A stretch of DNA of 64,000 nt from Thalassomonas actiniarum. Lineage in GTDB: Bacteria > Pseudomonadota > Gammaproteobacteria > Enterobacterales > Alteromonadaceae. The DNA is taken from positions 992,001 through 1,056,000 of the forward strand of contig NZ_CP059735.1 of the NCBI RefSeq assembly GCF_000948975.2, given 5' to 3'. The notes under the pieces were generated by a model. The model did no database searches. It was not told the DNA's origin and was given only the letters and a program-made list of their open reading frames with translations. Shown here one piece after another: positions 34,956 to 43,170 of the stretch (its first letter is position 1; every line of letters starts with the position of its first letter). Made by a program: the position numbers and the translations under genes.

Positions 34956-35708
34956 CTACTTTAAGAAAGTTTGAATAACTTGATAATACTTGGGATATTG
35001 AGAAATATCATTGTGATCGGCATTTTTTATTAATTCCACCTGAGGTTTCAGGGGGGTATAAGCCGTGACCAGCTTATCGCTGTGCACCTGGGCAATGACC
35101 CTGTCATGCTCTGCAATCACCAGCAAGACTTTGGCCTTGATGTCTTTGCTTCTGGCGGCGGAATTATATTTGTCTTTTAGCAGGTACTTCATCGGATAGA
35201 TGGGAAACTGTGCCTGGGCGACTGCTTCTATGCTACCAAAAGGGGTCACCAGTACCAGGTGGGAGATATCCCGCTTGGCTGCCAGGTAGCTGGCGATACC
35301 GCTGCCCAAGCTGCGGCCGATCACGCCAATACTGCTATGTTGCCCGGATAGCCGATCATAAATGGCCAGGGCATCGCTATAAAGTCCCTGTTCATTCGGG
35401 CTGCCGCTGCTGCCGCCGTAGCCGCGGTAATTCACCAGGTAAATGCTGTGATCCGGTAATGCCCGGGTAAAGTCAACGGCGTTGAAGGCCACAGTTTCGG
35501 CATTGCCGCCAAAATATAACAGTGCCTTTTTCTGGCCGCCGTTGACCAGGATGGTTTTAATGACTTGTCCCTGGCTGGCAAATTCAAGCTCCGGGTAGCC
35601 GTGATCGACGGTGCTGCTCGGGAAATAAATCAAGCTACGTTGCATCACAAACAGCAAGCTTCCCAGGGCGAAATAGATTATCAGCAAAGAGCAGAGTAAT
35701 TTCAGCAT
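34956..35708 (-). CDS. Alpha/beta hydrolase, membrane-anchored
   Basis: A 250-residue serine hydrolase with one N-terminal hydrophobic segment (LLCSLLIIYFALGSLLFVM), a nucleophile elbow GRSLGSG, an acidic residue in VIAEHDRVI and the histidine in NADHNDI. It resembles the BEM46/ABHD13-like group (YFPSSTVDHGYPE; NYRGYGGSSGSPNEQ). The active site probably faces the periplasm. The substrate is unknown. It starts 8 bases after the upstream EamA gene. Confidence 0.87.
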   Translation of the reverse strand: MLKLLCSLLIIYFALGSLLFVMQRSLIYFPSSTVDHGYPELEFASQGQVIKTILVNGGQKKALLYFGGNAETVAFNAVDFTRALPDHSIYLVNYRGYGGSSGSPNEQGLYSDALAIYDRLSGQHSSIGVIGRSLGSGIASYLAAKRDISHLVLVTPFGSIEAVAQAQFPIYPMKYLLKDKYNSAARSKDIKAKVLLVIAEHDRVIAQVHSDKLVTAYTPLKPQVELIKNADHNDISQYPKYYQVIQTFLK

Positions 35709-35716
35709 AAGCTTTA

Positions 35717-36604
35717 CTATAGCCTATCGGGAACAGCAGCTTGCTGTTTGTCTGCCTGCCGGGGCTTTTCGGCGGCAGGCTTCGCCAAATTAATCAGGTT
35801 ACCCGTGAGCATCAGAGCCGCACCGGCAAAAAGCGATAAGCCTACCTCTTCCTGATAGAGCAGGCCGCCGACTAACGCGATTAACGGCAGGCGCAAAAAA
35901 TCCAGGGTGACCACTGTGGTGACTTCGGTTGACAGCATAGCCCGGGTGATACAGTAATGGGCGCTTAAGGCGGCCAGCCCCATCAGGGTCAGCCACAGCC
36001 ACTGTATGCCTTGGGGCCATTGCCACTGGGGCAGGGCAAAACACAGGGCAATAGGCAGCTGCAGCAAAGACATATAAAACAGGATAGCGACGGGTTTTTC
36101 CGTGCTGGAAAGGGATTTTACCGCAGTATGGGCAAGGGCGTAACAGACGGCGGCCGCCAGGGCAACCAAGGCGCCGACCTCGAACATGGCCACCCCGGGT
36201 TGGACTATTACCAGCACACCGAAAATGCCTAAAACGATGGCAGCGGATTTGCGTAAGGTGATTTTTTCCTTAAGCACCAGGGCGGCAATCAGGGCGGTCC
36301 ACAGCGGCACGGTAAACTCCAGCGCAAACACCTCTGCCAGCGGCAGTAAGCCCATGGCCAAAAACCAAAAATATTGTCCGGCAAAATGAACCAGGTTTCT
36401 AAAACCGTGCAGGGGCAGTCTGTTGACCCTGATCAGGGATTTTTCTTTGATAAAACAGAGCACCAGGGAGATAAAAGTCAGACTTATCAGGCTGCGGAAA
36501 AACAGCATTGGTGTAATAGGCAAGCCAGCGCTGAGTTCCCTGCCGCCTATTGCCAACAGGCAAAAGGAGGCGATTGCGCCCGACATCCATATAAAGGCAT
36601 GCAT
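35717..36604 (-). CDS. EamA/DMT family transporter
   Basis: About ten membrane spans in two EamA halves over 295 residues (ALEFTVPLWTALIAALVLKEKITLRKSAAIVLGIFGVLVIV is the hallmark end of the first half). Such inner-membrane proteins export metabolites, often amino acids. First gene of the operon with the hydrolase, zinc-ribbon and PhzF genes. The substrate is unknown. Confidence 0.88.
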   Translation of the reverse strand: MHAFIWMSGAIASFCLLAIGGRELSAGLPITPMLFFRSLISLTFISLVLCFIKEKSLIRVNRLPLHGFRNLVHFAGQYFWFLAMGLLPLAEVFALEFTVPLWTALIAALVLKEKITLRKSAAIVLGIFGVLVIVQPGVAMFEVGALVALAAAVCYALAHTAVKSLSSTEKPVAILFYMSLLQLPIALCFALPQWQWPQGIQWLWLTLMGLAALSAHYCITRAMLSTEVTTVVTLDFLRLPLIALVGGLLYQEEVGLSLFAGAALMLTGNLINLAKPAAEKPRQADKQQAAVPDRL

Positions 36605-36666
36605 TTAGATATTACTCCTGGTGAATAAAATTTAGCGGTTAAACGGCATTAAACAACGGCGGTGGC

Positions 36667-37104
36667 TTAGACAAATTTACACATGCCCAGGCCTAATGTT
36701 TCTCCGCACCTGTCCCGGTAGCCGTAACGGCGATAAAACCCTTCCTTTCCCCGGGCCGCCAACAGTCCTACGGTAGCGCCTGTTTTTGCTGCTGTTAACA
36801 GATAGCTTTCTATTTGTTTCATAATGATATGCCCAAGCCCCTGTTGTTGATAATCCGGGTCTACGATCACATCCTGAATATAAAAAAACATCGCGCCATC
36901 GCCGATCACCCGCCCCATGGCGATAAGTTTATCCTGATCCCTGAGCAGCACATGAAACAGGGAGTTGGCCAGACTGGTTGCGGCCATAGCTTTGTCGGTT
37001 TGTCCCCAGCCGATTTTCTCTCGCAAACCGGCGAATTCAGCAACCGAGGGACTTAGGTTGCTCATGGTATATTTTTCTGGCGTCATCTCGGGGATTACAG
37101 TCAT
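36667..37104 (-). CDS. GNAT family N-acetyltransferase
   Basis: The 145-residue protein shows the acetyl-CoA-binding core of the GNAT fold (FYIQDVIVDPDYQQQGLGHIIMKQIESYL) followed by GKEGFYRRYGY. A shorter start at the ATG of MTPEKY or MSNLSP is possible. The acceptor substrate is unknown. It is transcribed on its own, divergent from an AraC gene. Confidence 0.85.
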   Translation of the reverse strand: MTVIPEMTPEKYTMSNLSPSVAEFAGLREKIGWGQTDKAMAATSLANSLFHVLLRDQDKLIAMGRVIGDGAMFFYIQDVIVDPDYQQQGLGHIIMKQIESYLLTAAKTGATVGLLAARGKEGFYRRYGYRDRCGETLGLGMCKFV

Positions 37105-37292
37105 AGCTAAGTAGAGTGGGGTATCTTGTTATATCAGAACCGAAACGCCGCTTCAATATCGGGCTACCTCGCCGGCAGCGGTGACCCTGTTTTGTTTGCC
37201 TGATTGCATGGTGCTGAATAAAAATTTAGTGTTATGCTAAAGCTGTTATTTAAGTTGTTAATCTATTTGTACTTTTATTTCACTAAAGACAT

Positions 37293-38021
37293 GTGATCAA
37301 GGCATTATCAGTTTATATGGATCATTTTTCGATACGCGCTTACAGCAATGAAATGCGGGGCCATTACCATGAGTACCACCAACTGGTACTGCCCCTGCAC
37401 GGCTCTATTTATATCTCCGTCGGGGATTTTTTTGGCCTGGTCAGCCCGGGAGATTGCGTGATTATCAAAGCCGGGCAAAGGCATGACTTTAAGGCGCCGG
37501 AAGAGGCGCGTTTTCTGGTGCTGGATACCAGCCGTTTGCCCGCCAAGATGATGTCCTCTGCCGAGGAGAAGTTTGCCGTTAATGCCCCGCTGGTGGCTTT
37601 TATTCATTTTATCGAACAGCAATTGCAGCACCAGGTGAACCGGGAACTGGAGTCGTTAACTTATGAGTTGTTTCAGCAATTGTTGGCACAGCAAAGCTGT
37701 GCCAGGCGTATAGATAAAAGAATTGAGCAGGTGCTTGATGTGATCAGCCAAGATCTTAGTCGGGCACACTCGTTAACGGCCCTGGCCCAGGTCGCTTGCT
37801 TAAGCCCGACCCAGTTTAAAAAGGTGTTTAAGGAAAGTCTGGGCGTCAGCTTTCAGGTTTATATCACTAAGCTGCGTATGGAAAAGGCTAAAGCCCTGCT
37901 TACTCATACCGACATTCCGGTCAGCCTGATAGCCGAGCGGGTGGGCTACCAGAATGCCTCGGCCTTTAGCCGCAGGTTCAAGCAGTATTTTGGCACCAGT
38001 CCGAAAACTTTTGTGCGCTAG
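37293..38021 (+). CDS. AraC family transcriptional regulator with cupin-like domain
   Basis: The N-terminal 110 residues look like an AraC-type cupin ligand domain (HYHEYHQLVLPLHGSIYISVGDFFGLVSPGDCVIIKAGQRHDF). The C-terminal half is a double helix-turn-helix (HSLTALAQVACLSPTQFKKVFKESLGVSFQVYI; IPVSLIAERVGYQNASAFSRRFKQYFGTSPKTFVR). The start is GTG at 37293; an ATG at 37317 is an alternative. The EamA exporter gene 115 bases downstream may be its target. Confidence 0.9.
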   Translation: MIKALSVYMDHFSIRAYSNEMRGHYHEYHQLVLPLHGSIYISVGDFFGLVSPGDCVIIKAGQRHDFKAPEEARFLVLDTSRLPAKMMSSAEEKFAVNAPLVAFIHFIEQQLQHQVNRELESLTYELFQQLLAQQSCARRIDKRIEQVLDVISQDLSRAHSLTALAQVACLSPTQFKKVFKESLGVSFQVYITKLRMEKAKALLTHTDIPVSLIAERVGYQNASAFSRRFKQYFGTSPKTFVR

Positions 38022-38135
38022 TGCGTTATAAAGCGATGAACTGCGTCTTTTGTGTTGATAAAAGCGTCTTATCTGCACACACAAGCAAACACAATTCATC
38101 GACAATATTGCTATGGTAACTTTTATAGAAATTTT

Positions 38136-39122
38136 ATGATGGCGACAATTTATGGTGCCCTGGCAATAGTGATGTGGGGCGCCCTTGCCCTGCTAGGCGT
38201 TAATACCAAGGCTATTCCTGCGTTTCAATTACTCTTTATGTGCTTTTTTATATCCGCTTTGCTGATGTTTGTCAGGCGCTTTTTAATCGGGCAGCCGCTG
38301 CTTTGCAAACCGGCGATGACTTTACCACAGTGGCTTTTGGGCACGGGGGCGCTTTTTGGTTTTCATTTTTGTTATTTCATCGCCCTTAAGCATGCTCCGG
38401 CAATAGCAGTGAGCTTGATTTGTTATTTTTGGCCTATGCTGCTGGCAATTCTGCTTGCCGGTAAAGCGACCCGGCTTCGGGCCCTGGCAGGCGGTATTAT
38501 CGGTTTTATCGGTATAGGTTTTATTATCCTGGGGGATGGTGAAATAAGTTTTAATGCTGAGTTTGTTTTAGGCTATGTCCTGGCAGGGGCTTGCGCTCTG
38601 ATATGGTCAAGCTATTCCTGGTATTTGTCGAGATTCGGCGGCGAGCTTGATAATATCGGCTGGTTATCCCTGGCCGTTGCCTTGCTGTCCTTAGCGGCTC
38701 ACTTCTTGTTGGAAAGTCCGCTATCAGGCGGGCTGTCATCATCTTCCCGGGTTTTCGGCTTGTGGCAGTTCGATGGTGAACAATGGCTGGGGATCATCCT
38801 GCTGGGATTAGGGCCGGTAGGAGGGGCTTTCTATTTGTGGGATCTCGGGCTGAAAAAAGGCAATAGCCAATTGCTGGCATCAATGAGTTTTTGCAGCCCT
38901 TTGATATCCTCGGTGTTGCTGGCGCTGGCTGGTTACAATGCCTGGTCTATGAATATTTTAATTGCCCTGGCTCTGATACTGCTTGGTGCCCTGATTGCGA
39001 ATAAAAAGCCTGCCAATAACAAGCCCGCCGATAAGAAGCAGCTTCATCAGGCAAAAGCAGCAGATAGCCAGGCAAATAAAGCGTTAGCGGTTAAGGCCGA
39101 ACGCATTGGCCCGGTTAGTTAA
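38136..39122 (+). CDS. EamA/DMT transporter, YddG-like
   Basis: Ten predicted spans in about 300 residues, with ALKHAPAIAVSLICYFWPMLLAILL and GPVGGAFYLWDLGLKKGNSQLLASMSFCSPLIS as in YddG-type aromatic amino acid exporters. A Lys/Ala/Asn-rich cytosolic tail follows. I chose the ATG at 38136 (328 residues) because a TTG at 38052 adds a non-hydrophobic leader without homology. It follows the AraC gene on the same strand. Confidence 0.87.
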   Translation: MMATIYGALAIVMWGALALLGVNTKAIPAFQLLFMCFFISALLMFVRRFLIGQPLLCKPAMTLPQWLLGTGALFGFHFCYFIALKHAPAIAVSLICYFWPMLLAILLAGKATRLRALAGGIIGFIGIGFIILGDGEISFNAEFVLGYVLAGACALIWSSYSWYLSRFGGELDNIGWLSLAVALLSLAAHFLLESPLSGGLSSSSRVFGLWQFDGEQWLGIILLGLGPVGGAFYLWDLGLKKGNSQLLASMSFCSPLISSVLLALAGYNAWSMNILIALALILLGALIANKKPANNKPADKKQLHQAKAADSQANKALAVKAERIGPVS

Positions 39123-39156
39123 CAGGCCATTTACTTGCCTGGTTATTTGTTTTTCC
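39121..39156 (+). terminator. Hairpin after the YddG-like gene
   Basis: AACAGGC and GCCTGGTT (39121-39127 and 39137-39144) pair with one bulged base, followed by ATTTGTTTTTC. The rest of the gap to 39420 has a GTATAC-A-GTATAC repeat (39284-39296) but no gene. Confidence 0.55.
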
Positions 39157-39420
39157 GGCTTAGGTATTATCGCTAAGGTTATGGCCAGCGCCAGTTAAAA
39201 GCCTGTCAAGCCAGTCCTGGCCTTAACCCGTTCAGGCACTTTTCACTTTATTTTTAAATAAGTGGTTAACCCATTGATATTTTGTATACAGTATACTAAT
39301 GTTTGTTGGGCGCTGATGAAGCAAGGTAAAAGGAGCGCCTGACATCTTGCTCCGCTGGCACCGCTGGTTTTATACACTTTGCCAGGGGGGTTACACAAAA
39401 ATGATTAAATGGAGATAATC

Positions 39421-40695
39421 ATGATAAAAAAGAATACGTGTTTTATCCGCAGCAGGGCTGTTTGGGGGTTATGTGCCGTATTAGCCAGCCCTTTGGTGTT
39501 TGCCGATGAAATTAAAATAATGAGCTATAACGTCCTGGCCGGTAGCGGCTGGGAAAGCCGGATGCTTGATGTTGCCGAAACCACCCGTCGTTTAAATCCT
39601 GATATCGTTGCCTTTCAGGAAGCTTTGCCGGCACTGAGGCGAAGTGATACCGACGATCAGCAGTCTGCGCTTGAGCGTGCCCTGGCGGGAAGTAAATGGC
39701 ATTTTTTCCGCTGGAACCAGGAAATTGGCCACAGGAATTGCGCCCCGATAGCCCTGGACACCAGTCGTTTTACCCCGATAGCCAATGGTAGTGTGATTTT
39801 AAACTTTACCGATGAAATCAGCCAGTCACAATGGCAGGACTTATGGGATCTGCATGACTTGTTTCATAAAGACCATACCTTTGTTGAGTTTCGTTACCTG
39901 ACCTGGCTGGTGGTTGAAGATAATGACGGTAAGCGCTACAGCATCATGAATACCCATTATGAAACCTACCCGGAACCTGAACGCGGCGCCCCGGATGATC
40001 CGGCCAGGCTGGAATATTTCCGCGAGCTATTGCACCGGGTCTTTCAGTATATGTCCAACAAGGCGGTTGAACAGGGCGAATTACTGAGAAATCAATACGG
40101 TGCGACACCTATCCTGTTGGGAGATTTTGAATATGGCGATTTGGACGACCCGGCAATCAAGACCATAGTGGACGGAGGTTACCAGGATACCTGGTTAACC
40201 CTGAACGTGGAAGATCGGAATAATCGCCGGGCGGCGCGTGGTATAGATCACATTTTTGCCGACAAAGACCTGGTGGTCAAAGAAGCCTATTACGATTGGA
40301 ATGCCGACGCATCGGACCATCAGCCGTTAATTGCCGTGCTCAACAGCAGTGCTGTCCGGACAGCTAGCGATGCAAGCTTTACAAAACAGGATATTACCGG
40401 TAAACAGCTCTCCTGGCAGCATTTTGATTTCCTGGTGCCGGATAACTCCGCCGAGCTGAGCGTGGCTATCAGGGGCGGCAAAGGGGAGGCCGGGCTGTAT
40501 GTGAATAACGGCAAGCAAGGGGCGACACGCAGCGATTATGTCTGTAAAACCCAGGTCAATGGCCACCAGCAGGCTTGTGTGATCACGGCGCCCAAATCCG
40601 GAGCCTGGACCTTGTCACTCTATGGTTATAGTGACTATAGCGGTATCCGTCTGGAAGCCGTCACTAAAGCCAATAAGAACAGCTCAGAAAAATGA
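39421..40695 (+). CDS. Secreted endonuclease/exonuclease/phosphatase-family phosphodiesterase
   Basis: The 424-residue protein has a signal peptide (LCAVLASPLVFAD) and an EEP fold: MSYNVLAG, IVAFQEALP, the MNTHYE block, LLGDFEYGDL, and DASDHQPLIAV. The usual GDFN is GDFE here. Residues about 330-415 form a separate domain like the PPC (pre-peptidase C-terminal) domain (SAELSVAIRGGKGEAGLYV; AWTLSLYGYSDYSG). EEP proteins cleave nucleic acids, phosphoinositides or sphingomyelin; a nuclease or sphingomyelinase role is possible, none is proven. The start at 39421 is preferred to ATG 39409 because of its GGAGA Shine-Dalgarno. Confidence 0.85.
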   Translation: MIKKNTCFIRSRAVWGLCAVLASPLVFADEIKIMSYNVLAGSGWESRMLDVAETTRRLNPDIVAFQEALPALRRSDTDDQQSALERALAGSKWHFFRWNQEIGHRNCAPIALDTSRFTPIANGSVILNFTDEISQSQWQDLWDLHDLFHKDHTFVEFRYLTWLVVEDNDGKRYSIMNTHYETYPEPERGAPDDPARLEYFRELLHRVFQYMSNKAVEQGELLRNQYGATPILLGDFEYGDLDDPAIKTIVDGGYQDTWLTLNVEDRNNRRAARGIDHIFADKDLVVKEAYYDWNADASDHQPLIAVLNSSAVRTASDASFTKQDITGKQLSWQHFDFLVPDNSAELSVAIRGGKGEAGLYVNNGKQGATRSDYVCKTQVNGHQQACVITAPKSGAWTLSLYGYSDYSGIRLEAVTKANKNSSEK

Positions 40696-40752
40696 TGAGT
40701 TAACGAGCAGATATTACCTGAGTTGATGCTGCTTTAAAGCAGGAAAGCTCCC

Positions 40753-40787
40753 AGGCGAAGCGTAAGGACATATGCTTCGCCTTTTTT
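40753..40787 (+). terminator. Intrinsic terminator after the phosphodiesterase gene
   Basis: AGGCGAAGC (40753-40761) pairs perfectly with GCTTCGCCT (40774-40782) and is followed by six Ts. Confidence 0.88.
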
Positions 40788-40928
40788 AAACCAGTATTGT
40801 GATTTATCTTGTAAAGCCGGCGCGGGGAAGAGATACCAGGCGTTAATAAAAGCAACCAATATCCCCTGATAAACCCCGTCTTCCTCTGGCTAACATAGCC
40901 GATTTTACAGGATGGCATAACCCGGCCG

Positions 40929-41423
40929 TTATGTACTTTTGTTGTGCAAGTCCAGCTCCCAGAATTCCTGGTCAATATTTTGGTTATATTGACGTAACCT
41001 TTTTACCGGCTCCGAGAGGCGAAAGCCTAACTGCGCATACAGGTTTCTGGCGCTGGTGAGACAGCTATAGGTTTCCAGGCAAACCTTGGCGAAGCCATTT
41101 TGTTCAGCATGAGCCAGCGCACAATTCATCAGCTCCCGGGCTATTCCTTTACCCCGGTAGTGGTCCATCACCAGCACAAAATTGATAAAGGCTATCCCAT
41201 TTTCTCCTTTGGAAACGGCGATTGAGCCCGCCTTGTTGCCATCAACTTCCTTGAGCCATAGCCGCGTGAATTCATCTTTTTTGTCAATAAGTGAAACGAT
41301 TTTGCGGGCAATATCAACTTCAAAACCAAGATCAAAGTTAAACTCGCTTGAATAAATCAAGCCGTGTTTCGATATAATCCAACCTATATCTCCCGGCCTT
41401 ACTGTTCTAATCAAATCACTCAT
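40929..41423 (-). CDS. GNAT family N-acetyltransferase
   Basis: The 164-residue protein has a GNAT core (GIAFINFVLVMDHYRGKGIARELMNCALAHAEQNGF) and the C-terminal ARNLYAQLGFRL. It resembles acetyltransferases sometimes fused to MarR regulators; here no regulator is attached. The substrate is unknown. Confidence 0.85.
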   Translation of the reverse strand: MSDLIRTVRPGDIGWIISKHGLIYSSEFNFDLGFEVDIARKIVSLIDKKDEFTRLWLKEVDGNKAGSIAVSKGENGIAFINFVLVMDHYRGKGIARELMNCALAHAEQNGFAKVCLETYSCLTSARNLYAQLGFRLSEPVKRLRQYNQNIDQEFWELDLHNKST

Positions 41424-41491
41424 CCTCGTTTCAATTTATCTGCAATGGACAGCCAAGTATTCGTTTGGGGCTTGATAAGTTTATACGCGCC

Positions 41492-42637
41492 TTATCTGCC
41501 GGCAAGTATTCCCCAGTCCGGATCCAGTTTGCCGCCTTCACTGGCTAAAATCGAACGTGCACTGAACACATTTATTTTCCGTTCCAGTAATCCCGGTATA
41601 TAGGCTACCTGTTCTTTTTCGGTAATGGTGAAAGTCTGCTGAATTTCAGCATCTGTCATTGTCCGGCGAAGTTCTTGATTCATACCCAAAGTGGACATTT
41701 TTACCAGTTCTTCCTGGCTGTTCATCCTTCTGTGGCCGACATCCTGCATAAAACCGGGAGTACCAAAGATTGTATTTAATACACAAAGGTTTGCATGGTG
41801 CCCCATAACCACTAGATCTGTGATCTTATCTGCCTTTAATTTCTGGGCTAATTTGGTGTCATGAAAAGAATTAAAAAACGGCTTATATATTAACCTGTAT
41901 TTAGAAGGGGACTTCGGCATCTTTTCCGCTAACGGTGTGATAGTGCCGTATTTGGGGTTTCCTCCCTGAGCAGCATCCTTATCAATAATGACCTCATAAA
42001 CTATCAGGTCACATTCCAGGGCGGTATCTAATACTTCAATCATATTTTCTAAAACCGTTTTACCGGCATATTTCTTTTGACCTTGTTTGCCGACCAGTGA
42101 ATTGGTTGAAGCAACTGAGATATTCGTCTGCATATCGATCAACATTACTGCTAACCCGCCTTCTGAGGCATAGCGGCGCATTGCTTGCGGTATACTTTCT
42201 TTCGTCGGGGTACAGTTGGCTTTAGCCCTTCCTCCGCTGCCTCCCAAAGAGGCTAATGTGTATTTGCATGCTTCAGAGCCGATCGCCGGGGTTTGTAAAA
42301 AAGCCGTTACTTTTTGTTTTATTTCATCGTAGATAACCGAGTCTTTTGTCGTTTTAAGTTTGGTTGCCAAAGCGTCGATACCATCCGGATGTACATCGCG
42401 GTTATATAATGACATCATGATATGGGCCCTGATCGCCTTTCTTAAGTCTTCTGACGGCCTGTTTTTATCAAATCGGTTCCAGGCTAAAGAAAGTTTGTTG
42501 CCGCCATCTGTCAGATCGTAGTCTATGATGCGCTGTTGCAATTTAGCCAGATCGCCCAAGTTTAACCAACCGGAATTATCCCGGGCATAAGTTGTTAAAT
42601 GATCTATGGTATTTTGAAGCCTGAGATTTGTGGGCAT
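41492..42637 (-). CDS. Isochorismatase-like cysteine hydrolase with unknown N-terminal domain
   Basis: The C-terminal two thirds (about 155-345) are an isochorismatase-like hydrolase with the Asp-Lys-Cys triad visible as AVMLIDMQT (D168), RLIYKPFFNSF (K252) and MGHHANLCVLNTIFG (C285). The first 150 residues (LAKLQQRIIDYDLTDGGNKLSLAWNRFDKN; GIDALATKLKTTKDSVIYDEIK) are helical and match nothing I know. No signal peptide. Start placed at ATG 42637 (381 residues), behind AAGGA. The gene lies alone between a GNAT gene and the glucan locus. Confidence 0.82.
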   Translation of the reverse strand: MPTNLRLQNTIDHLTTYARDNSGWLNLGDLAKLQQRIIDYDLTDGGNKLSLAWNRFDKNRPSEDLRKAIRAHIMMSLYNRDVHPDGIDALATKLKTTKDSVIYDEIKQKVTAFLQTPAIGSEACKYTLASLGGSGGRAKANCTPTKESIPQAMRRYASEGGLAVMLIDMQTNISVASTNSLVGKQGQKKYAGKTVLENMIEVLDTALECDLIVYEVIIDKDAAQGGNPKYGTITPLAEKMPKSPSKYRLIYKPFFNSFHDTKLAQKLKADKITDLVVMGHHANLCVLNTIFGTPGFMQDVGHRRMNSQEELVKMSTLGMNQELRRTMTDAEIQQTFTITEKEQVAYIPGLLERKINVFSARSILASEGGKLDPDWGILAGR

Positions 42638-43079
42638 AAAGTGAGTATCCTTATGTGGGCAAATAGGTAAAACCAATGTTGATGTTTACCCCGGGTAAAC
42701 ATGCTATTTAAATAAGTACTTTTTATTGCACCTGGTGTTATGGCGAATAAAAAGACGCTAAGTGACGTAGCGGTTGTTGGCGATAATATGCAAGGTATTG
42801 AAATCCAGCTGACTGTGGGGTTACAGATTCAATTTTCATTTTTACATTTCTTTTTAAATGCTTAAGCTTATGTAATTAGACCAGAGTACGGACTGGCATA
42901 ATCCGGTTGATAGCAATTACGATATCACGAAGGTTGTTAAAGGCGACAGGAAAGTTTATCTGGGCAGACCAGAATGGACAGTTACGGGTTGATCGACAGC
43001 AACCAGTATCGGATTGAGTTTGTGCAGAGGATAAGCTTCAAAGCAGGCGGAGAGCCGGAAAGTCTTTCCTTGATAATGA
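42638..43079. other. Gene-poor gap with only short ORFs
   Basis: No convincing gene. A 41-codon ORF begins ATG at about 42739 (MANKKTLSDVAVVGDN). A 42-codon ORF begins around 42973 (MDSYGLIDSNQYRIEF), overlapping another open frame with WHNPVDSNYDITKVV. Their composition looks protein-like, so this may be a decayed gene, but no family is recognised. Confidence 0.4.
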
Positions 43080-43125
43080 AAATGCCGGTAGCCCTTACCT
43101 GACAGTAAACGGGCTATCGGCATTT
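43080..43125 (-). terminator. Strong hairpin after the GH5 gene
   Basis: AAATGCCGGTAGCCC (43080-43094) pairs with GGGCTATCGGCATTT (43111-43125), one G-T pair, with further TTAC/GTAA pairing in the loop. It lies 46 bases past the end of the minus-strand GH5 gene and probably ends the glucan operon. Confidence 0.7.
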
Positions 43126-43170
43126 GCTCTGTTTAGAGCGAAACAGAGGGGGTTTCACCTGAATGAGTTT

